In this document: piece after piece, positions 29,296 through 38,497 of the stretch
Layout of the letters: every line of letters starts with the position of its first letter
How positions within the stretch are numbered: the first letter of the stretch is position 1
Assembly (NCBI RefSeq): GCF_000090795.2
Contig: NW_003546291.1
Location: forward strand, 239,756 to 278,252
Reading direction: 5' to 3'
Origin: Amphimedon queenslandica
Taxonomy: Eukaryota > Porifera > Demospongiae > Haplosclerida > Niphatidae
Length of the DNA stretch: 38,497 nucleotides
Notes under the pieces: generated by a model
The model's input: only the letters and a program-made list of their open reading frames with translations
The model's database searches: none
Told to the model about the DNA's origin: nothing
Translations under genes and position numbers: made by a program

Positions 29296-32200
29296 TTAAA
29301 CTGTTGGTATTTCATATTCAGTAGAAGGTGGTGGAAGAGGAGTCTCATTTTCATTATTAGTTGTATCATACACTGGCTCAACAGTTAATCTATTAATAAT
29401 AACTTAAATTTAAATAATAATAATAATAATTGCTGACTGTGTTTGTTGTACTGTACTGTATGCTGGACTATCCTTCATTAGTATATCATCAGCAGTACTG
29501 TATGTATGTGTAGACATAATGTAATAGTCAATAGTGTAACTAACTTTGTTTTAAATTCAGGTGTAGCATAAGCTGGACTGCACTCCACTACAATGTCATC
29601 ATCTGATTTTCTATTAATTAAGAAAAATTAATTTAGGAATGAATGTCTACCCATTTACCTTTTCTGATTAATATTAGTTCTTTTTATGTGCATAATCATT
29701 ACCAGTATAATAATTATAGATATAGCCAGTATTAATAATATAATAAGAGCTACACTTAGGCCAACTATCACTCCAGTATTTCCTCCATTAGTCATTGCAG
29801 TAGTCATCGTAGTTGTCTCAGTAAAATAAGAAACTATATAAACATAAACATGGATCAATAGATGAGTATGTTTACTCATGCTTAGTGACATGCACTATTA
29901 ATGACATTATTAAAACAAACTATGCATGCATTATCTTACTTGTTGATGAATTTGTCATAGTAATGACTGATGAAGCGATTGATATAATAGTAGGAGTTGG
30001 AGTGATAGCTAAATGCATGAATTGAGTATTATTAATGAAGTACGTATAATCTGGTGGTATTGGCTGAGTCCTCTCTCCTTCATAAATGATTCCATTAACA
30101 TTAAATGATGTAGATATAGAGAACAAGTAGTTCAGATTAGGATCTAATCCTCCTATTAGATCTTCAGTAGTATCACCTGGGAATACTCTCATTCCTGTCT
30201 CTACTTGTCTCTTCATTCTTGAGGAGCTACTGGTTGACTCATAATAGACAGTATAATGACTAGCTCCAGCAACTGAACCCCACTTAGCTACCACTGCTGT
30301 AGAACTGAGCTTTGTTATAGAAAAGGTTTGAATGACAGCTAAAATAAAATAATGAAAATTAAAGTATATTAGATCACTTACGTATTTGAGATGTAGTATG
30401 TTCTCTATGAGTCCAATCTCCTGGTCTAATACTAGTATATGCTCTCACTCCAATAGTATAACTAGTATTAGGTATCAATGCTACTATACTGTAATATGCA
30501 TTAGTAGTGTTAGTTATATTGTATGGACCAGTACTGGTAGATTCTCTATATCTTATCTCATATACTGTTATGATACCATTAGGTATTGTAGGTGGATTCC
30601 ATGAAATATTGATCTCTGTTGGTGTAGTGTTTGTTTGCATCAAATCAAATATCACACCAGGAACTGTGTTAAGATTATGTTAAACTGATCAATATCTCAT
30701 TGACTTACTTGATTCAGCAGTTAATTGTATTTCTTGCCTAGCTGGTCCAGTCATGTCATAATTATAAGGTATTATACTCACAGTATAGTTAGTATATGGT
30801 ATTAATCCTGTGAGATTATACATTCTGTTGTTTCCTCCAGTGATATTAACAGTATAACTAGTATCTGAAGAGATGTTAGTGTATGTGAGGTAGTATCCAG
30901 TGATTGGTCCATTCCTTCCATTGCAAGGTACTTCATCCCATGAGACAGTCATTGACACTGACTCTACTGATGAGAATATAATATCATCCACTGGTGCAGT
31001 AGGAGCTAGGTTGATAATGAAAAAGACAAAATAACTATCAATAGCAATTATTATGTTACCAGATAAAAGTGTTTCAACTAAATAATCTGTAGTCAAATCA
31101 ACTGTGATGTCATATACTCCCATAAGAACAAAGTCACATTGACTGTAAGGAGGTATACCAGTTTAAGCATGTGGTGATGAAACTAATGTTTCACTATGAC
31201 CAGTTTTTGATAATTCACATACTCTCCTACAATCTCTAACAATGCTATAACTAATTGGTACTACAGTAGTTGGTGGACTCCATGTTAATGTAATGGAAGT
31301 ACTTGTAATTAATGTAGCCATAAAATCATTAACTACTGGATTACCTAAAGCAAACAATTACTGACATTTTTATTTATATGATAACTTACTAATTGTTAAC
31401 ATAACTGAAGCATTACCACTAGATAGAGAAGCTGACTTATAAGATACTACATAGAAAGTGTATGTAATTCCTCTAAACAATCCTAATGTTATATTGATTG
31501 TTGTTGAAGTAGTAGTGCCTCTACCAACAGGAGTTAAAGTTGAGAATTTACTGAAGACTTCATAACCAGTAGCTCCTGATACAGTAGACCAGGAGAGTCT
31601 TATGTGAGCTAAACCAGTACCCAATCTTGTAGCTGTTAAACTAGTTGGAGAATCAGATACTGAAAATTAGTGAATAATAATTATTGGTAATAATCACTAC
31701 TGAACCTGATATATTCAATGATGAAGTACTAGTAACTGCATTAGGACCACTAATACCACTAATAGGTCCATTAGTTACTCTGGTATTAGATACAGTACAC
31801 TGATAGTTACCAGCTTCTCTTAGTCTCACAGACACTGTTACTGTCACTCTTGTAACAGATCCTGATCCATTCACTATCACACGAGACAGTTCAGTAGATA
31901 TTCCATTTCCATTCACTGAACAACTAACAGTAGTAGGAGGACCATCAGAGACATTGAAACTGAGACTGAAGACTGGAGGAGTAGCTAATCTACTAGTGGA
32001 GAGGAGAGAGAACTGCATAGTAGGATCAGCATCAGGACCATCTGTAAAAAAGTACATTAATTATTGTCTATTATTCATCACATACCATTGTTATTGTATC
32101 CAGTGTCAGTATATGCTCCAACCACTAGTGTTTGATTCACTCCATTCTCATCAGGAATGATACACTTGTATAAACCTTCATATCCTGATAGTCCATCTCT

Positions 32201-32610
32201 TCTAGCTAGTGCAATCTGACCACTGAATCTCTTACTGAACACTGGTCTAGGAGTTGATGGATCAAAAAAAGGTTCATCAAATAAAGGTACTTCAGTTCCA
32301 TTAGGATAATACCACACTCCAATATTAGTACCATTGTTAGCACTCTGACACCAAAAGGCATCACTGATGTCATTAGCATCATTATTCCGATCAATATCGT
32401 AAAACTGGCTGGCATATATCATAGAGTAATCAGGTATTATCCTGTCCTCATAAGGTAGATACAGTTGAACACCTGAATATGAGTATAGATCTAGAAATTA
32501 CCAAAACTCATCTTCTTACCATTACTGGGTAGGATAAAAGGTGCTTGTCCAAATACAGACATCAGTTGAACAAGCAGGAGTAATGGGAAACAAGACCTAG
32601 AGAATGCCAT
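29296..32610 (-). pseudogene. Ig/FN3 single-pass receptor, copy 1, with nonsense codon
   Basis: Exons 32610-32520, 32472-32086, 32041-31706, 31659-31390, 31344-31060, 31005-30709, 30663-30382, 30338-29940, 29833-29659, 29610-29545, 29497-29438, 29389-29296. Signal peptide MAFSRSCFPLLLLVQLMSV; two Ig-like domains (WCQSANNG...YEGLYKC; TVSCSVNG...GNYQCTVSN); four FN3 domains; a Ser/Thr-rich stalk; a membrane helix (VIVGLSVALIILLILAISII); a short tail with SPAYATPEF, SPAYSTVQ, EPVYDTT and TEYEIP. Everything is in frame except a TAA at 31165-31163 in the second FN3, where copy 2 has TCA (Ser). That would cut the protein at about residue 421, before the membrane, leaving a secreted fragment, or mark a new pseudogene or null allele. 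All other splice sites look usable, so loss is recent if real. The role is unknown; adhesion or recognition is inferred from domains. Confidence 0.75.
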
Positions 32611-32819
32611 TTTTCTTTTTATTGTAGATTTAACAGAATCATGTGACCTTGTATTATCAGTTGGTTTGACACAAAAATGTATTTTACATATTTTTAGACT
32701 CTTAACTTAATTAAAGTAGATGAATAAATATTATTGTTTAATGAGAGCCACTCCCACTCCCAGTCAAGGAGCAACAACAATCAACATAAAAATCAGTTCT
32801 ATTCTAGCAACAAGTTTCT

Positions 32820-32955
32820 CAAAAGATCAAAGTAGCCACAAATCTTGTTAGCAACTAGTCTCGCGTAGCCAGACCCCGCCCTTTGTGCCTCTGGGTTGGA
32901 GGCACAGAGGGCGGGGTCTAGCTACGCGAGACTAGTTAGCAACATGTTGTTAATG
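32820..32955. mobile_element. degraded copy of the 12915 MITE, interrupted
   Basis: GATCAAAGTAGCCACAAATC followed (after the insertion at 32856-32934) by GCAACATGTTG matches the interior and right end of the MITE at 12915-13067. The outer end is lost. Confidence 0.6.
32856..32934. mobile_element. 79-bp GC-rich hairpin element nested in a MITE
   Basis: A near-perfect palindrome with ends TAGTCTCGCGTAGC, an arm containing ACCCCGCCCT and GTGCCTC, and a short loop. It is flanked by an exact 9-bp repeat, GTTAGCAAC (32847-32855 and 32935-32943). A 9-bp target duplication is typical of Mutator-like elements. It interrupts an older MITE copy. Confidence 0.85.
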
Positions 32956-33048
32956 AATTAATGATTAGAGCTAGAATCCTATTTTTAAGATATAAAATAT
33001 TTATATTTCCTTAATATTGATTATTGATATTCTATGCCTATTTTGTAG

Positions 33049-33145
33049 TCACAAGAATGGAAGAACACAATGGGAGCATCCAGTAGGACCAGTACTGACA
33101 GAACTCTTCAATGAATTAAGTAAACTATTGAGAAGTTGTAGGTCT
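33049..33145 (+). pseudogene. isolated WW-like exon remnant
   Basis: After an acceptor TTTTGTAG, one frame reads HKNGRTQWEHPVGP and stays open to a GTAGC donor-like site. NGRTQWEHP resembles the end of a WW domain (binding proline-rich ligands). No neighbouring exons were found, so it may be a stray exon remnant or chance. Confidence 0.25.
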
Positions 33146-33878
33146 GTAGCATTAACATCTTTTCAATATTTCAAGGGGGTGTCACTTGCGTATAGCCTAT
33201 AGTTACACTTGCGACGGTGATCAAAAGCTTTGATCTGGATAAAATATTAGTAACACAGTAGCATTACTAAGTAGGATTTACCCCAAAGCAATATGGCTGC
33301 TACGACTTTTTAGTACATAGATTTTGGTCAAATTTTATCAAAAATGAAAAGGAGAGAATTCTTCATTTTAATAATTTTTCTGATACGTATACATGCATTT
33401 GTGTTGTGTAGAAAGTTTAAACTGATCCCAATCAAGTTTGGATTTTTATGAATGTATAAAGTTGCTCCAAAATTGAGCCAAAGTACATGTGTGTATGCAT
33501 ACATTTTGAAATGATAGTTTTTCAATCTTTTATACATTGTGTGGGTTAACACAAATTACGAAGATAAAAAAGCTCCAACAATTCATTCTCTGGGGAAAAA
33601 GGTGAGGTTTGCTCTTTAGAACTTTTTTAAAGCTCAGCTTAGTACATTGACCATATACTAAGCTCAAAATTTCCTCCTGTGTATGAAAGCCTTGTTATTG
33701 CTCCAGGTGCTTTGACTACTTTAAACTATTGTCTTTCAACTAACATAAATATTTTTATAGCTATAACACAAACACACTATGCATTAATTTAATTGTTACC
33801 TACTGGTAGCAGGTGCTATGCATTAAATACATGTTTATTTGCTTAACTAAGTAGTGTACATAACTGATGAGTACATCG

Positions 33879-36800
33879 TTAAACAGGTGGTACTTCGTAT
33901 TCAGAAGTCTCAGACCTGGTTGATTCATACACTGGCTCAACGTCTGACCTATTCAATTATGTATTTTATATTTAATTAATGCAGTAACTAACTTTGCCTT
34001 AAACTCAGTTGTAGCATAAGCTGGACTGCTTTCAAATACAATGTTGTTATCTGATTTTCTGTTATAAACCACAATTTTCAAAAATAATTTTAATGAGTAC
34101 TCATTTACCTCTTTTGGTTAGCACTTTTCATGTACAGAACAATTACCAATACAACCAGTACTATGATTGGTAGATAGACCACAGTTACACCAACTATCAA
34201 TCCAGTGTTTTTTTCAGTAGTATATACAGTACTTGCTACTGTAAGATGAAAAACTGAACAGAAACAATGAACAACTGGTAAATATTGTATTAATAATGAC
34301 ATACAAATCAAAATGCTTAATTATGATGTAAGGTACAGCAACACATAATACACAAACCTGATGCATGCATTGGTTGAGTCCTCTCTCCTTCATAAATGAT
34401 TCCATTAACATTAAATGATGTAGATATAGAGAACAAGTAGTTCAGATTAGGATCCAATCCTCCTATTAGACCTTCAGTAGTATCACCTGGGAATACTCTC
34501 ATTCCTGTCTCTACTTGTCTCTTATTTCTTGAGGAGCTACTAGTTGACTCATAATAGACAGTATAATGACTAGCTCCAGGAACTGAATCCCAGTCAATTA
34601 CCACTGCTGTAGAACTGAACTTTGTTATAGAAAATATTTGAGCGACAGCTATAAAATTAAATAATAGATTTACATCCTTGTTGTGAATTAATGACATCAC
34701 TCCAGAACTAACATGCAAATTTATTATATTTATTGTACATATCTGCATGCATATATTAATAATTGCTTGCTGTGTTTTATAATAATTGGTGTTTGGTTAT
34801 CAATACAAGGTATAGCGTAGGATTGTAGGGTTTATAACACTCTGCAGTAGACCTGCCTTTGTTATCATAATAGATAACTAATATCTTTTTGTAATTTAGA
34901 TACTTACGTATTTGAGTAGTAGTGTATTCTCTATTAGTCCATTCTCCTGGTCCAATGCTAGTATATGCTCTCACTCCAACAGTATAACTAGTATTAGGTA
35001 TCAATCCTACTATACTGTAATAAGTGTTAGTAGTGTTAGTTATATTGTATGGACCAGTACTGGTAGACTCTCTATATCTTATCTCATATACTGTAATGAT
35101 ACCATTAGGTATTGTAGGTGGATTCCATGAGATATTGATCTCTGTTAGTGTAGCATTTGTTTGCATCAAATCAAATATCACACCAGGAACTGTGTTAAGA
35201 TCATGTTTAAGTAATCAATATTTCTTTGACTTACTTGATTCAGCAGTTAATTGTATTTCTTGTCTAGCTTGTCCAGTCATGTCATAATTATAAGGTATTA
35301 TACTCACAGTATAGTTAGTATATGGTCTTAATCCTGTGAGATTATACATTCTGTTGTCTCCTCCAGTGATATTAACAGTATAACTAGTATCTGAAGAGAT
35401 GTTAGTGTATGTGAGGTAGTATCCAGTGATTGGTCCATTCCTTCCATTGCAAGGTACTTCATCCCATGAGACAGTCATTGACACTGACTCTACTGATGAG
35501 AATATAATATCATCCACTGGTGCAGTAGGAGCTATAGAGGAAAAGTAAACTTTTAATAGATTTCTACTGATATCTTACCAATTGAAAGTGTAGCAACAAA
35601 ATGATTGGTAGTCAAAAAATATTTCATGTTATTCTCATATACTCCAATAAGACCAAAGCCACATTGACTGTAAGGAGGTATACCAGTTGAAGTATGTGGT
35701 GATGAGACTGATGTGCTGATAGTAGTAGGTCCAAGTGATGATTCACATACTCTCCTACATCTCCTATTGATATTGTAACTATTTACTTCAGTATCTGGCG
35801 AACTCCATGATAGTGTAATGGTGGAATTTGTGATAACAATAGTATTAAAATCAAACACCACTGGACCACCTAAAAGCAATGATAGGTACGTTTCTATCAT
35901 TAATGTTTCAATTATCTATAACTTACTGAATGTTAATGTAACCGAAGCATTACCACTAGGTAGAGAAGCTGATCCATAAGATACTACATAGAAAGTGTAA
36001 GTAAGCCCTCGAATCAATCCTGATGTTATATTGATTGTTGTATAACTAGTGTTGGATACACTAACAGGAATATTACTAGACAGTTGATAGAAGATCTCAT
36101 AACCAGTAGCTCCTGATACAGTAGACCAGGAGAGTCTTACAGCATGAGTTAAACCAGTACTTAATCTTGTAGCAGTTAAACCAGTTGGAGTATCAGGTAC
36201 TGAAAATTAAATAAAGATAAACTGATTGCATGATATATTGTAACCACTACTAACCTGATACACTCAGTGATGAATTACTAGCATTAGCAATACTAGTTGC
36301 AGGACTATAATACTGAGTAGGACCATTCGTTACCCTGGCATTAGATACAGTACACTGATAATTACCAGCTTCAGTTAAGTTTGTTAGTGTCACTCTTGTT
36401 ACAGATCCTGGTCCATTTACTATCACACGAGACAGTTCAGTAGATATTCCATTTCCATTCACTGAACAATTGACAGTAGTAGGAGGACCATCAGAGACAT
36501 TAAAACTGAGACTGAAGACTGGCGGAGTAGCTAATCTACTAGTGGAGAGGAGAGAGAACTGCATAATAGGATCAGCATCAGGACCATCTGTAAAGAAGTA
36601 CATAAATTATTGTCTATTATTCATCATATACCATTGTTATTGTATCCAGTGACAGTATATGCTCCAACCACTAGTGTGTGATTCACTCCATTCTCATCAG
36701 GAATGATACACTTGTATAAACCTTCATATCCTGATAGTCCAGCTCTTCTAGCTAGTGCAATCTGACCACTGAATCTTTTAATGAACAATGGTCTAGGAGC

Positions 36801-37173
36801 TGATGGATCATTAAAGGGTCCATCAAATAAAGGCACTTCAGTTCCATTAGGATAATACCACACTCCAATATTAGTAAAATTGCCAGCACTTTGACACCAC
36901 AAAGCATCACTGATGCCAGAAAAATCATAATTCTTATCAACATCATAAAACTGGCCAGCATATATCATAGAGTAATCAGGTATTATTCTGTCCTGATAAG
37001 GTAGGTACAGTCGAACACCTGAATATGAGCATAATAGATTTTAGTACTAGGTACTTAGCAATGCTTATACTGTCTTACGTACCATTATTGGGTAAAGTGG
37101 TAGGTGCTTGTCCAGATACAGATACCAGTTGAACTAAAGTTATAAGAAAACAACAACTAGTTGAGAGAGTCAT
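33879..37173 (-). CDS. Ig/FN3 single-pass receptor, copy 2 (intact)
   Basis: Exons 37173-37083, 37018-36632, 36587-36255, 36199-35927, 35869-35579, 35531-35235, 35189-34908, 34648-34358, 34238-34109, 34058-33993, 33948-33879, open throughout, 836 aa. Signal peptide MTLSTSCCFLITLVQLVSV, two Ig-like domains, four FN3 domains (the last with an RNKR basic patch), then directly a membrane helix (LIVGVTVVYLPIIVLVVLVI). The short tail holds SPAYATTEF, EPVYEST and SEYEVP tyrosine motifs that could recruit SH2 proteins; no kinase or phosphatase is encoded. Compared with copy 1, the Ig exons and FN3 numbers 3 and 4 are nearly identical, whereas FN3 number 2, the stalk, membrane and tail differ: copy 2 lacks the long Ser/Thr stalk and one tail exon. 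Introns at the Ig and FN3 domain joins are phase 1. Probably an adhesion or recognition receptor. Confidence 0.85.
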
Positions 37174-37539
37174 CCTGTTTTCTACTGAGAAATGTTGCAC
37201 TGCATGTAGATCTAGAGAATTTATATTCAAGGAGCTCTAATATATCCAATAAAAATATTAAGTTATCAGCTGTTGATATACAAAAGGTACAGCATTGATG
37301 ACATCACAGCATCAAAAATGTAGTCTATTAATTTTTATGGCCATGGAAATTAGTATGTATCAGTAATTAGCATAATTTATTAGCTGCATTATATCAGTCT
37401 ATTTTTATATTCAACATAAAATTATTGCTACTAAACTTCATTTTATTATGATCTAATGATCGAAACACTGCACTTCAACTACATTAAAAACATTTTTCTA
37501 TCACAAGCACACATTGTACATTAATAACTAAAGATGAGC

Positions 37540-38290
37540 ACATTATTAAACTGTTGGTATTTCATATTCAGTAGAAGGTGGTGGAAGAAGAGTGTCATTT
37601 TCATTATTAGTTGTATCATACACTGGCTCAATAGTTGATCTATCAATAATAGCTTTAAATAATAATGATAATTGTATTTCATGTAACTGACTGTGATTGC
37701 AATTGTTGTACTGTACTGTATGCTATATTATCTTTCATTAGTATCATCAGCAGTACTGTGTGTGTGTATAGACATAATGTAATAGTCACTAGTGTAACTA
37801 ACTTTGTTTTAAATTCAAGTTGGACTGCATTCCATTACAATCTCATTATCTGATTTTCTATTCATTTCAAAAATTAATTCAGTAGATCTAATGACTGTCT
37901 ATATACATTTACCCCTTTTGACCAATGTTAGTTTTTTCATGTGCATATAACCAGTGCCAGTATAATAATTATAATTATAGCCAGTGCTAATAATGCAGTT
38001 TGAACTAAAATTAGATTAACTATCACTCCAGTGTTTTATCCATTATTGACTAATACAGTAGTTGTTGACACAGTAGTCATGCATGGTAGTTGTTTCAGTA
38101 TGATAGGAAACTGTAAACATAAACATATATCAATAGCGATATGTTTACTCATGCTTAATGGCACTATTGATGACTTGATGATATTACTTAAAGCAAACAG
38201 ACTACATACATCTATTAGTATATGTACTGTCTTACTTGTTGATAATCCTGTAACAGTAATGATGATGAAGTGCTTGATACAATAGTAGGA
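37540..38290 (-). pseudogene. Ig/FN3 receptor, copy 3, 3' part, decayed
   Basis: Starts with a tail exon almost identical to copy 1 (EYEIPTV; EPVYDTTNNEN), then a shortened SPAY exon and a membrane exon with damage: the codon for Gly before NTG is TAA, and ICT is followed by TGA with a frameshift where copy 1 has HIKRTNINQKR. Similarity to the copy 1 stalk continues to about 38290 and ends at a perfect hairpin. No FN3 or Ig exons are visible beyond it in this window. Confidence 0.75.
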
Positions 38291-38334
38291 GTTGGAGTAA
38301 CACCAAAATAGAACTATTTTGGTGTTACTCCAAC
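38291..38334. repeat. perfect 21-bp hairpin at the copy 3 breakpoint
   Basis: GTTGGAGTAACACCAAAATAG, two bases, then its exact reverse complement. The left arm is the continuation of the receptor stalk exon; the right arm is an inverted copy of it. It marks where homology to copy 1 stops. Confidence 0.9.
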
Positions 38335-38497
38335 ACCAAAATAGATGTATGTATATAATGCAGCCATTGTATGCTGATTGATAATCACTAGTTGCTTACA
38401 TGCAGTTTGCAAAGTTGATGTCTACATTACAGTTGATGCCAGTAGGAGTGACACCTAATCACATGTAATATTTATACAGTAGCAAATTTTTCCACAT
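38335..38497. other. right edge of window
   Basis: AT-rich sequence beyond the hairpin with no recognisable feature. Confidence 0.4.

Larger units (their letters stand above)
32611..33878. other. spacer between the Ig/FN3 copies
   Basis: Contains the nested MITE pair at 32820-32955 and a short WW-like remnant at 33049-33145. The rest is AT-rich without recognisable genes. Confidence 0.5.

Noticed and set aside
1..38497. Transfer RNA, ribosomal RNA, viral or bacterial insert.
   Set aside because: No cloverleaf, rRNA-like or capsid/polymerase-like sequence was recognised; all genes have introns and animal domain types.

Overview
The window is eukaryotic and animal: AT-rich DNA with many short introns (several about 50 nt) carrying GT..AG ends, single-pass receptors, Death/CARD adaptor domains and dense small DNA transposons. 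The mix of a receptor tyrosine kinase, a Roco protein with Death and CARD domains, Ig/FN3 receptors and very compact genes with strand-symmetric ACATGT microsatellites suggests a demosponge, probably Amphimedon or a relative. This is inference; no species marker is present. All exon models were built by eye from splice consensus, reading frame and family similarity.

Layout. (1) 433-3553 (+): 3' part of an EGF-type receptor tyrosine kinase, its N-terminus off the left edge; a hAT-like element sits exactly at one 3' splice site. (2) 4164-5112 (+): decayed duplicate of the C-terminus of listerin (LTN1), introns retained. (3) 11091-5445 (-): the most interesting gene, eight exons encoding Death-CARD-CARD-Roc-COR-Death-Death, about 1291 aa once a one-base slip in a 9-nt homopolymer is allowed for. 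Every intron is phase 1 and nearly every domain is its own exon. (4) 11185-12592 (+): a 325-aa protein with a C-terminal CUE-like domain, head to head with gene 3 (93 bp between start codons). (5) 13772-13006 (-): 216-aa Neuralized-repeat (NHR) protein whose last codons and stop come from a MITE. (6) 21888-13881 (-): complete XPF/ERCC4 repair endonuclease, 30 exons, 917 aa, with a DNA transposon in the intron that splits its nuclease domain. (7) 22531-28732 (+): complete receptor guanylate cyclase, 19 exons, 877 aa. (8) 32610-29296 and 37173-33879 (-): tandem Ig/FN3 single-pass receptors with tyrosine-rich tails; the first has an in-frame nonsense codon, the second is open, and a third, broken copy starts at 37540.

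Together these are signalling and recognition receptors (RTK, guanylate cyclase, Ig/FN3), an apparent intracellular innate-immune scaffold (Roco with Death/CARD), ubiquitin-linked genes (CUE, NHR, listerin remnant) and one housekeeping repair nuclease. At least ten short inverted-repeat elements lie almost entirely in introns and spacers. Several sit at biologically telling places: a splice acceptor, a C-terminus, a nested insertion and a pseudogene breakpoint.
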